Source: an uncultured Leucobacter sp.
GTDB lineage: Bacteria > Actinomycetota > Actinomycetes > Actinomycetales > Microbacteriaceae
DNA: 9,410 bases
Direction of reading: 5' to 3'
Assembly (NCBI GenBank): GCA_937872275.1
Contig: CALMSE010000247.1
Span: 1-9,410, forward strand
Under the pieces are notes generated by a model. The model made no database searches and was not told the origin of the DNA. It saw only the letters and a list, made by a program, of their open reading frames with translations. Positions 1 to 5,502 of the stretch are shown piece after piece (positions within the stretch are counted from its first letter, which is position 1; each line of letters starts with the position of its first letter). A program made the translations under genes and the position numbers.

Positions 1-39
1 GCGCGCCGCCAGATCCTGCCTGCTGATGCGATCGCTCAC
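1..39 (-). CDS. pcaJ: 3-oxoadipate CoA-transferase subunit B, N-terminal fragment
   Basis: Only the first 13 codons are in the window; the gene runs off the left edge. It begins with GTG at 39-37 and reads MSDRISRQDLAAR, like the N-terminus of PcaJ/ScoB beta subunits. The start overlaps the pcaI stop as GTGA, typical of translationally coupled CoA-transferase subunit pairs. A strong Shine-Dalgarno (GAGGAGG on the minus strand, plus positions 47-53) lies 7 bases upstream. The beta subunit normally carries the catalytic glutamate, which is outside the window, so activity cannot be judged. Identity rests mainly on the coupling to pcaI; 13 residues alone would not be enough. Confidence 0.8.
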   Translation of the reverse strand, partial: MSDRISRQDLAAR

Positions 40-791
40 CGTGCCGCCTCCTCGCTGCTCGCCGTGCCCGAAGGTCTGCCTTCGATGTCCACGCCGCCGA
101 TGAACTCGCCGCCCTGCAGCCAGGGCCGCTCGCCGAGCGCGACGACGCGATCCACGAAGATGCCGGGTGTGACCACGGTCTCCGGATCGATCGCCCCGAG
201 CTCCACCACCTCGTCGACCTGCACGATCGTGGTGGCCGCGGCGGTCGCCATGATCGGGCCGAAGTTCCGAGCGGTCTCGCGGAAGACGAGATTGCCCCAG
301 CGATCGGCGCGCAGTGCGCTGATCAGGGCGAAGTCCGCCTTGAGGGGGTACTCCAGGAGGTAGGTCTTGCCGTCGATCTCTCGCGACTCCTTGCCCTCGG
401 CCAGCGGAGTGCCGACCGCCGTGGGCGAGTAGAAGCCGCCGATGCCGGCGCCCGCGGCTCGGATGCGCTCGGCGAGGTTGCCCTGCGGCACGAGTTCGAG
501 CTCGATCGCGCCCTCGCGGTAGAGGCCGTCGAAGACCCACGAGTCGCTCTGCCGCGGGAAGGAGCAGACGATTCGGCGCACCCGTCGCTTCGCCAGGAGG
601 GCGGCGAGGCCGACGTCTCCGTTGCCCGCGTTGTTGTTGACGATGGTGAGATCGCCGGCGCCCTGCTCGATCAGCGCGTCGATGAGCTCGACGGGCTGGC
701 CCGCCCGCCCGAATCCGCCGATCATCACCGTGGCGCCGTCGTGGATGCCCGCGACCGCCTTCTCGATGGACGGCACGCTCTTGTCGATCAT
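36..791 (-). CDS. pcaI: 3-oxoadipate CoA-transferase subunit A
   Basis: A 251-residue alpha subunit of a family I CoA-transferase. With PcaJ it moves CoA from succinyl-CoA to 3-oxoadipate in the cytoplasm, the step before thiolysis to succinyl-CoA and acetyl-CoA. Visible signatures are the glycine-rich CoA-transferase motif DGATVMIGGFGRAGQP (residues 18-33), NNNAGNGDVGLAAL (52-65), CSFPRQSDSWVF (76-87) and VPQGNLAERIRAAGAGIGGF (101-120). The SFPRQSDS and NFGPIM blocks resemble PcaI more than the succinyl-CoA:acetoacetate transferase ScoA, so 3-oxoadipate is the preferred substrate call; acetoacetate cannot be excluded. The ATG at 791 is preceded by GGAGGGG at good spacing. It is divergent from an MFS gene across a region with two operator-like dyads, and overlaps pcaJ by 4 bases. 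Confidence 0.9.
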   Translation of the reverse strand: MIDKSVPSIEKAVAGIHDGATVMIGGFGRAGQPVELIDALIEQGAGDLTIVNNNAGNGDVGLAALLAKRRVRRIVCSFPRQSDSWVFDGLYREGAIELELVPQGNLAERIRAAGAGIGGFYSPTAVGTPLAEGKESREIDGKTYLLEYPLKADFALISALRADRWGNLVFRETARNFGPIMATAAATTIVQVDEVVELGAIDPETVVTPGIFVDRVVALGERPWLQGGEFIGGVDIEGRPSGTASSEEAAR

Positions 792-827
792 GAGCTCCCC
801 TCCGTTCGGCGATCCGCATCGCCATCA

Positions 828-848
828 TATTTTCGCTTTGCGAAAATA
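828..848. promoter_or_regulatory. perfect 9-bp-arm dyad, candidate IclR-type operator 1
   Basis: The sequence is TATTTTCGC-TTT-GCGAAAATA, a perfect inverted repeat with 9-base arms and a 3-base spacer. It lies 37 bases upstream of the pcaI start in an AT-rich island that stands out from GC-rich surroundings. IclR-family regulators of aromatic catabolism (PcaR/PcaU type) often bind TTTCG(C)...(G)CGAAA-like dyads, so control of pcaIJ and perhaps the divergent transporter is inferred. No regulator gene for it is in the window. Confidence 0.6.
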
Positions 849-865
849 ATTTCGTTGTTCGAAAT
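849..865. promoter_or_regulatory. second dyad with the same half-site, candidate operator 2
   Basis: ATTTCG-TTGTT-CGAAAT has perfect 6-base arms and a 5-base spacer. It abuts the first dyad, and the two centres (838 and 857) are 19 bases apart, close to two helical turns. The shared TTTCG/CGAAA core suggests paired binding of one regulator in the pcaI/transporter divergent region. The spacer differs from that of the first dyad, so it may be a weaker site. Confidence 0.45.
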
Positions 866-949
866 CCACTGTACCGCACTCCGCCGCCGCGAAGAAGGGC
901 GGGAAGCGCGGGAGGCGCCCCGAGAACGAAGGCGAACCGGGAAGTGGGG

Positions 950-955
950 TAGATT
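950..955 (+). promoter_or_regulatory. candidate -10 element for a leaderless transporter mRNA
   Basis: TAGATT fits the actinobacterial TAnnnT -10 consensus and ends 7 bases before the GTG at 963. No good Shine-Dalgarno lies at normal spacing before that GTG. A leaderless transcript starting at or next to the GTG is therefore plausible. No clear -35 was seen. Confidence 0.3.
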
Positions 956-962
956 CGGCCTG

Positions 963-2216
963 GTGACCGATCCCCGCACGACCCGCCGGCCCTGGGTGCT
1001 CCTCTTCGTCGCGGTGGCGCTCGTCGCCGCGAACATGCGGATGACGATCACGGGCGTCGGTCCCCTGCTCGACCAGATCGCGACCGATCAGGGCGTCACC
1101 CCGGCCGCACTCGGATTCCTCGGCTCCCTCCCGCTCCTCGCCTGGGCGGCCTTCTCCCCGCTCGCGCACGGCCTGAGCGCGCGCATCGGCCTGACGAACG
1201 CCGTCACGGTGTCGCTCGCCGTGCTGACGGCGGGCACCGTGTGGCGATCGTTCCCGGGAGGACCCGCCAACCTCTGGGTGGGCACCGCGATCATCGGAGC
1301 GGGCCTCGCGTTCGCCAATGTGCTCATGCCGGCGATCATCAAACGGGATTTCCCCCAGCGCCTGGCCCTCGTGATGGGCGCCTACACCGCGCTGCTCGGA
1401 GGCATGGGAGCGGTGACCGCGGGGCTCGTCGTCCCCGTGTCGCAGATTCCCGCGGGCGACGACGTGCTCGGCTGGCGCGGCGCGCTCCTGCTCACCGGCG
1501 CGGCGCTGCCCGTCGCGATCGCGGTGTGGGTCTGGGCGTACCGGAAGCGGCGCGGCGTCTCGGGGTCCGCGGTGCCCGGCGCAACGGGACCCGCCGATGC
1601 GGCGACGGCGACGGCGACGACCCGCAGCAGTGCCGGCCGCCGGATCTGGCGCGATCCGATCGCCTGGCTGGTCTCCGTCTACATGGGCGCGCAGTCGGTG
1701 ACCTTCTACGTCGTGTCGACCTGGTTCGCGCCCTACGAGACCGCGCTGGGGCAGTCCCCCGTCGTCGCCGGCGTCGAGCTGATGATCTACCAGATCTTCG
1801 GGATCGCGGGCTCCATGCTCGTGCCGGTCTTCGCCCGGGGCCGCCTCACTCGCTGGTTGCCGGCACTGCTGCCGGCGATCGGCCTCGTGGCGTGGATCGG
1901 CATGGCGCTGCTCCCCGCGGCGATGCCCGCCTGGATCGTCATCGGCGGGATCAGCGCGGGAGCCCTGCTCACGATGTCGCTGATGCTGATGGCGCAGCGC
2001 GCCCGCACCCAGGATCACGCCTCGGCGCTCTCGGGCATGGCGCAGTCGCTCGGCTACACGATCGCCGCCATCGGCCCCATCAGCTTCGGCTGGCTGCACG
2101 AGCTCACCGGGGGCTGGGTGCTGCCCTTCGCGGTGGTCTGGGTCGCCGCCGGAGTGGTGATCCTCGTCGGCCTCCCGCTCGGGCGCCCCCGCTACGTGCT
2201 CGAGCCGCGCAGCTGA
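963..2216 (+). CDS. MFS transporter, CynX/NimT type
   Basis: A 417-residue, 12-helix major facilitator transporter of the inner membrane. Hydrophobic segments alternate with short charged loops. A longer hydrophilic loop (about residues 192-230, RKRRGV...RSSAGRRIWR) separates the two six-helix halves. The first segment reads VALVAANMRMTITGVGPLL, and FLGSLPLLAWAAFSPLAHGL follows; this resembles the CynX/NimT (cyanate/nitroimidazole) branch. Family members move small anions or unknown solutes, so the substrate is open. Sharing a divergent region with pcaI suggests an aromatic acid or a pathway intermediate, but this is inference. The GTG at 963 is chosen because the upstream in-frame extension is Arg/Glu-rich and overlaps pcaI antisense. 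The ribosome binding site is poor, so a leaderless message is possible. Confidence 0.82.
   Translation: MTDPRTTRRPWVLLFVAVALVAANMRMTITGVGPLLDQIATDQGVTPAALGFLGSLPLLAWAAFSPLAHGLSARIGLTNAVTVSLAVLTAGTVWRSFPGGPANLWVGTAIIGAGLAFANVLMPAIIKRDFPQRLALVMGAYTALLGGMGAVTAGLVVPVSQIPAGDDVLGWRGALLLTGAALPVAIAVWVWAYRKRRGVSGSAVPGATGPADAATATATTRSSAGRRIWRDPIAWLVSVYMGAQSVTFYVVSTWFAPYETALGQSPVVAGVELMIYQIFGIAGSMLVPVFARGRLTRWLPALLPAIGLVAWIGMALLPAAMPAWIVIGGISAGALLTMSLMLMAQRARTQDHASALSGMAQSLGYTIAAIGPISFGWLHELTGGWVLPFAVVWVAAGVVILVGLPLGRPRYVLEPRS
1602..1619 (+). repeat. hexanucleotide tandem repeat (GCGACG)x3
   Basis: Three perfect GCGACG units lie in frame within the transporter gene and encode Ala-Thr-Ala-Thr-Ala-Thr in the central cytoplasmic loop (residues 214-219). 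Copy-number change would add or remove dipeptides without a frameshift. Confidence 0.7.
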
Positions 2217-2232
2217 GCCAGACCGCGGCCCG

Positions 2233-2252
2233 GGGGCGGGCCGCCCCGCCCC
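2233..2252 (+). terminator. very GC-rich hairpin after the transporter stop
   Basis: GGGGCGGG-CCGC-CCCGCCCC gives a perfect 8-bp all-GC stem with a 4-base loop, starting 17 bases after the transporter TGA. No T-run follows. Actinobacterial terminators often lack a U-tract, so a terminator for the transporter mRNA is plausible but unproven. Confidence 0.45.
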
Positions 2253-2260
2253 TCCGCACC

Positions 2261-2336
2261 GAAATGGCATCCAAGTGCCGAAAGCCCATACAGATCACGT
2301 GATCTGAATGCGGTCTCGGCACTCGGATGCTGTTTC
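2261..2336. repeat. 76-base imperfect dyad with a 16-bp perfect core, in the convergent gap
   Basis: All arms share one centre at 2298.5. The core CAGATCACGTGATCTG (2291-2306) is a perfect 16-base palindrome. Outer arms 2267-2281 (GCATCCAAGTGCCGA) and 2316-2330 (TCGGCACTCGGATGC) pair at 14 of 15 positions. Beyond them, 2261-2264 pairs with 2333-2336. The right end overlaps the last two bases of the amidase stop codon. It may be a bidirectional terminator for the convergent genes, a REP/MITE-like dispersed palindrome, or a protein-binding site; only one copy is in the window. Confidence 0.6.
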
Positions 2337-3765
2337 AGCGCGGGCCCCCGGCCGGCGAGAGCCAGGGCGCGAGCCTCCGCTGCCACTCGAAGACGGGCTC
2401 GAGCTGCGCGGCGACGCGGATCAGCGCGTCCTCGCCGAACGGCCCGCCGACGAGCTGCGCGCCCACCGGCAGCCCCCGCTCGTCGGTGTGCACCGGCAGC
2501 GAGATCGCGGGGAGCCCCGAGATGTTCACCCAGGAGGTGAAGGTGACCTGCCGCATCTCGGTGAACCGCGGGCCCGTGGGATCCTCGTTCGCCTCGTCGT
2601 AGACGACTCCGACCTCGGGGGTGGCCACCGCCATCGTGGGGGTGAGCAGCAGATCGAAGTCGCGGCCGAACTGCGCGTTCACGCGGCGGGTCTCCAGCTG
2701 CAGCCGCTCCGCGAGCTGCGCGTACTGGCCGGCGTGGAAGCCCCGGGCCGCGTCGATGCGGTGGCGGATGTAGGGGTCGACCTTCTCGACGTCCTCGTAC
2801 GGCGCCGCGAACATGCTCGCGTTGATCACCAGATCGACGAAGCCGGCGCGCGCCTCGGGGGTGAAGAGGAAGGGCGAGACCGGCTCGACCGCGTGGCCGA
2901 GGGCCTCCAGGGCGCGCGCCGCGGCGAGCGCGGCCTCGACGTTCGCGCCGTCGACGTCGAGCCCGGTGGGGCTCTCGGTGAGCAGTCCGATGCGCAGCCG
3001 CCCGGGATCTGCGCCGACCTCCTCGGCGAAGGGGCGAACAGGGGCGGGGGCGGAGTACCAGGCGAGGGGGTCGAAGGGTGAGAGCACGTCGAGGGCGGCG
3101 GCGGTGTCGGCCACCGTCCGCGTGATGACGCCCGAGGTGATGGAGTGCTCCCAGCCCCGCACCTCGGCCGGGACCCGGCCGCGGCTGGGCTTCAGACCCA
3201 CGAGTCCGGTGATGCTCGCGGGGATGCGGATCGATCCGCCGCCGTCGGAGGCGTGAGCGATGGGCGCGAGGCCGCCGGCCACGGCCGCGCTGGCGCCGCC
3301 GCTCGAGCCGCCGGAGGTGTGGCCGAGGCCCCAGGGGTTGCGCGTCTTGCCGTGCCGCGCGTTCTCCGCCGAGGTGAGCGGTCCGAACTCGGGGCTGTTG
3401 GAACGGCCGAGCAGCACGAAGCCCGCCTCCTCGAGCAGGCGCACGTCGATGTCGGTCTCGGTGCGCGGCACGTCGGAGACCGAGAGCGACGACATCGTGT
3501 TCGGCTGGCCGGCGACGTTGGCGAGGTCCTTGATCGGGATCGGGACCCCCTCGAAGGGCCGCGCCTCGCCGGCGCGCACGCGCGCCTCCGACTCGCGCGC
3601 GCGGCGCAGCGTGTCGTCGCGGTCGAGCCAGATGATCGCGTTCAACTCCTCGCCGCGACCCTCGATGCGGTCGAGGTACATCTCGGCGACCTCGACGGGG
3701 CCGACCTCGCCGTTGCGGATCGCCGCGGCGATGTCGAGCGCCGAGCTCTCGGGGGTGATCGTCAT
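2335..3765 (-). CDS. amidase signature family hydrolase
   Basis: A 476-residue cytoplasmic amidase of the usual family length, hydrolysing a C-N amide bond of unknown substrate. The Ser-cisSer-Lys triad is visible: Lys79 in GVPIPIKDLANVAG, cis-Ser154 in HTSGGSSGGASAAVAGG, and nucleophile Ser178 in ASDGGGSIRIPAS. The downstream GLVGLKPSRGRVP block is also typical. No signal peptide is seen. The ATG at 3765 is chosen over a longer Arg-rich in-frame extension because GGAGAGGA lies just upstream and the N-terminus (MTITPESSALDIAAAIRNGE) starts as amidases do. It lies downstream of, and co-directional with, the MarR gene, with a 198-base gap. Next to a phenylpropanoid cluster it might release hydroxycinnamates from amide conjugates, but nothing in the protein proves that. 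GatA is unlikely, since no gatB or gatC is adjacent. Confidence 0.88.
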   Translation of the reverse strand: MTITPESSALDIAAAIRNGEVGPVEVAEMYLDRIEGRGEELNAIIWLDRDDTLRRARESEARVRAGEARPFEGVPIPIKDLANVAGQPNTMSSLSVSDVPRTETDIDVRLLEEAGFVLLGRSNSPEFGPLTSAENARHGKTRNPWGLGHTSGGSSGGASAAVAGGLAPIAHASDGGGSIRIPASITGLVGLKPSRGRVPAEVRGWEHSITSGVITRTVADTAAALDVLSPFDPLAWYSAPAPVRPFAEEVGADPGRLRIGLLTESPTGLDVDGANVEAALAAARALEALGHAVEPVSPFLFTPEARAGFVDLVINASMFAAPYEDVEKVDPYIRHRIDAARGFHAGQYAQLAERLQLETRRVNAQFGRDFDLLLTPTMAVATPEVGVVYDEANEDPTGPRFTEMRQVTFTSWVNISGLPAISLPVHTDERGLPVGAQLVGGPFGEDALIRVAAQLEPVFEWQRRLAPWLSPAGGPR

Positions 3766-3790
3766 GACTCGTCCTCTCCGTCGAGACAAC

Positions 3791-3796
3791 ACCCTA
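3791..3796 (-). promoter_or_regulatory. candidate -10 element for the amidase
   Basis: On the minus strand TAGGGT (TAnnnT) lies 25 bases before the amidase ATG, leaving a short leader that contains the GGAGAGGA ribosome binding site. No convincing -35 was found. It would let the amidase be transcribed independently of the marR gene. Confidence 0.25.
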
Positions 3797-3837
3797 CCGC
3801 GCCGGCTCGCGGGGCGCCCGCCTCTTCCCCGCCGCAT

Positions 3838-3866
3838 CCGTTCGCCGCGCGATGGGGCGCGAACGG
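3838..3866. other. inverted repeat between the marR and amidase genes
   Basis: CCGTTCGC (3838-3845) and GCGAACGG (3859-3866) are perfect 8-base complements around a 13-base loop. It lies about 100 bases downstream of the regulator stop and 70 bases upstream of the amidase start. It could be a weak terminator or attenuator, or an operator. No T-run is present on either side. Apart from this and the candidate -10 element, nothing gene-like is seen in 3766-3963. Confidence 0.3.
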
Positions 3867-3963
3867 GGCTCCGGACGGGTCGCGGACCCCGTGCGCGTCC
3901 CCGGTGCGGCGAGGAGGAGGGCTGATCGTCGGCGCCGGCGCGATGGCGGCGGTCTGCACGGAC

Positions 3964-4425
3964 TCAGCCCTCCGAGGGGAAGGCGAGGCGGCCGAGCAGC
4001 GCCGTCAGCATCTCGCGTTCGGCACGGTCGAGCACGGTGAACGGGGCCTCCTCGGCGGCGCGCACCGCCTCGCGCGCCCGGGCGCACACCCGGCGGCCCT
4101 CCTCGGTGGGCACGAGCACCTTCGAGCGGCGGTCGCGCTCGTCGGTCCGCCGCTCGACCAGGCCACGCCCCTCGAGATCGTCGATCAGCGCCACCACCTG
4201 GCTCGGGTCGAGACGCAGGAAGTCGGCGAGCTCGCGCTGCGTGGGGCGGAGGTCGTCGCAGGCGAGCGCCAGCACCGGGTAGGAGCGCACCTTGAGCCCG
4301 AGGGGGCGGAGCACGGCGTTGCCCGCCGACAGCGAGAGCGCGTTCGACCTCGCCAGCAGGAAGCTGAGGTCGTTCGCGACGGAGCTCGCCCGCCACGCGG
4401 CTCCCGCATCCCCGTTCCCGGTCAT
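3964..4425 (-). CDS. phdR: MarR-family transcriptional regulator (PhdR/CouR-like)
   Basis: A 153-residue winged-helix regulator of typical MarR length. The helix-turn-helix spans about residues 61-93 (PTQRELADFLRLDPSQ then VVALIDDLEGRGLVERR). The wing follows as DERDRRSKVLVPTEEG (95-110), and flanking N- and C-terminal helices would form the dimer interface. It is divergent from the catabolic operon across a 115-base region with AT-rich dyads. That matches the position of PhdR in Corynebacterium glutamicum, and the role of CouR of Rhodococcus, a repressor relieved by p-hydroxycinnamoyl-CoA. The assignment rests on family and context, not on residue-level evidence for the ligand. The ATG at 4425 has no clear ribosome binding site but a TAGGCT -10-like box 6 bases upstream, suggesting leaderless translation. 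Confidence 0.83.
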   Translation of the reverse strand: MTGNGDAGAAWRASSVANDLSFLLARSNALSLSAGNAVLRPLGLKVRSYPVLALACDDLRPTQRELADFLRLDPSQVVALIDDLEGRGLVERRTDERDRRSKVLVPTEEGRRVCARAREAVRAAEEAPFTVLDRAEREMLTALLGRLAFPSEG

Positions 4426-4431
4426 GCGGCA

Positions 4432-4437
4432 AGCCTA
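4432..4437 (-). promoter_or_regulatory. candidate -10 element for a leaderless marR-type mRNA
   Basis: On the minus strand TAGGCT (TAnnnT) is followed by only 6 bases before the regulator ATG. This places the likely transcript start at or beside the start codon. No Shine-Dalgarno fits between. No strong -35 was seen at 17-18 bases. Confidence 0.35.
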
Positions 4438-4449
4438 GCAAAGAGTGAG

Positions 4450-4479
4450 ATTTCAAATAGTTGACTTTTTCAATGAAAT
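4450..4479. promoter_or_regulatory. AT-rich promoter/operator region of the catabolic operon
   Basis: A plus-strand -35-like TTGACT (4461-4466) sits in the AT-rich island. A poor -10 (CTTACT at 4484-4489, 17-base spacing) follows. Overlapping dyads cover the -35: TCAA-ATAG-TTGA (4453-4464), TTGA-CTTTT-TCAA (4461-4473) and ATTTCA...TGAAAT (4450-4455 with 4474-4479). The TCAA/TTGA blocks recur every 9 bases. This is where a MarR repressor dimer would be expected, blocking the operon and possibly its own gene. Confidence 0.5.
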
Positions 4480-4488
4480 GAGGCTTAC

Positions 4489-4501
4489 TGGTGTCACACC
4501 A
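4489..4501. promoter_or_regulatory. 13-base perfect palindrome TGGTGT-C-ACACCA
   Basis: Arms of 6 bases surround a single C, 39 bases before the SDR start codon and at the expected transcription start of the operon. It shares no half-site with the AT-rich dyads just upstream, so it could be a site for a second regulator or the loop-poor stem of a leader. The function is unknown. Confidence 0.4.
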
Positions 4502-4540
4502 CGAATCGGCCACGGGGCCGCATCACGAGAGGGAGCCGCC

Positions 4541-5464
4541 ATGTCGCTCACCGGCAAAGTCGCCATCGTCACCGGATCGGGCCGCGGCCTGGGCCTCGCC
4601 TACGCGCAGGAGCTCGCCCGCCAGGGCGCCTCGGTCGTCGTGAACGACGTCGACCGGGCGGCCGCCGAAGAGGCCGTCGCGAGCATCACCTCCGCGGGCG
4701 GCGTCGCGAGCGCCGTCGTCGGCCCCGTGGGCCCGACCGAGACCGCGAAGCAGCTCGTCGCGCACGCCGTCGAGACTTACGGCCGCCTCGACATCCTCGT
4801 CACCAACGCGGGCGTGCTGCGCGACACCGTGCTCTGGAAGATGAGCGACGACGACTTCGACCTCGTCATCAACGTCCACCTGCGCGGCACGTTCACCTGC
4901 GTGCGCGAGGCCGCGACCTACATGCGCGAGAACGAGATCGCCGGGCGCATCATCTGCATCGGCTCCCCCACCGGCCAGCGCGGCACCTTCGGCCAGACCA
5001 ACTACGCCGCCGCGAAGGCCGGCATCGTCGGCATGGTGCGCACCTGGGCGCAGGAGCTGAAGAAGGCCGGGATCACCGCGAACGCCGTGATCCCCGTCGC
5101 CGCGACCGCGATGACCGCGACCGTGCCCTACTTCCACGCCGCCGTCGAGGCCGACACCAACGGCGAGCCCATGCCCGAGTTCTTCCGCAAGGAGATCGGC
5201 TTCGGCAGCTCGGCCGACGTCGCGCCGCTCATCGCCTACCTCGCCTCGGACGCCGCGGCCGGCGTCACCGGTCAGACCATCGGCGTGGGCGGCGACCGTC
5301 TGCAGCTGTGGTCGCACCCCGAGCCCGTCGTCACCGCCTATCACGACGGCGGCTGGGGCCCCGAGGCGCTCGAGGCGGAGTTCGCGGAGACCATCGGCTC
5401 TCGGCAGCAGTCGGTGGGCGAGAAGTTCCCGCCGCTGCCCGAGGAGCTGCAGCCCAAGGCCTGA
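4541..5464 (+). CDS. phdB: short-chain dehydrogenase, probable 3-hydroxyacyl-CoA dehydrogenase
   Basis: A 307-residue classical SDR. The nucleotide-binding TGSGRGLG (11-18) is followed by an acidic Asp36 after beta-2 (VVVND), which favours NAD over NADP. NAG is at 89-91, and the Asn111, Ser142, Tyr155, Lys159 tetrad is complete (GSPTG and YAAAK). It resembles the dehydrogenase part of 17-beta-HSD4/MFE-2 proteins, with a C-terminal extension of about 50 residues (from about 257) beyond the usual SDR end. In context it would oxidise 3-hydroxy-3-arylpropanoyl-CoA to the 3-keto thioester, like CouN/PhdB. The ATG at 4541 has GAGAGGGAG upstream and matches the usual SDR N-terminus; a longer in-frame start at 4445 runs through the promoter and is rejected. 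It is the first gene of the operon, 38 bases before the next. Confidence 0.87.
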   Translation: MSLTGKVAIVTGSGRGLGLAYAQELARQGASVVVNDVDRAAAEEAVASITSAGGVASAVVGPVGPTETAKQLVAHAVETYGRLDILVTNAGVLRDTVLWKMSDDDFDLVINVHLRGTFTCVREAATYMRENEIAGRIICIGSPTGQRGTFGQTNYAAAKAGIVGMVRTWAQELKKAGITANAVIPVAATAMTATVPYFHAAVEADTNGEPMPEFFRKEIGFGSSADVAPLIAYLASDAAAGVTGQTIGVGGDRLQLWSHPEPVVTAYHDGGWGPEALEAEFAETIGSRQQSVGEKFPPLPEELQPKA

Positions 5465-5502
5465 TCCGCCCCCGTTCCCAGCACCCGCCCGAAGGAGCAC
5501 CG

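Noticed and set aside
36..791. Assignment of the CoA-transferase as acetoacetate (ScoA) type
   Set aside because: The CSFPRQSDSWVF and RNFGPIM blocks resemble PcaI more closely. ScoA remains possible, but the aromatic context supports PcaI.
741..962. Longer N-terminus for the transporter from the ATG at 741
   Set aside because: It would overlap pcaI antisense and the operator dyads, and adds 74 mostly charged residues not expected before the first helix of an MFS protein.
825..2270. Long minus-strand open frame opposite the transporter
   Set aside because: Its translation is Arg/Gly/His-rich with no recognisable domain, and it mirrors the codon structure of the well-supported membrane protein on the other strand.
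2233..2336. CRISPR repeat or attachment site in the convergent gap
   Set aside because: There is no repeat-spacer periodicity, no tRNA and no integrase gene nearby; the structure is a single nested dyad.
3766..3837. 24-residue N-terminal extension of the amidase from a start at 3837
   Set aside because: The added residues are almost all Arg and Gly. The ATG at 3765 has a good ribosome binding site and the expected amidase N-terminus.
2308..4464. Two long plus-strand open frames (2308-3081 and 3145-4464) opposite the amidase and marR genes
   Set aside because: Low-complexity Arg/Gly/Ala/Asp-rich translations without motifs; the opposite strand has complete catalytic and DNA-binding signatures. 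High GC removes stop codons in these frames.
4445..4540. Earlier in-frame ATG for the SDR at 4445
   Set aside because: It runs through the AT-rich promoter and dyads. The ATG at 4541 has GAGAGGGAG and starts directly at the usual SDR sequence.
4523..5500. Minus-strand open frame opposite the SDR gene
   Set aside because: No domain, biased composition, and it is the complement of a canonical SDR with a complete Asn-Ser-Tyr-Lys tetrad.
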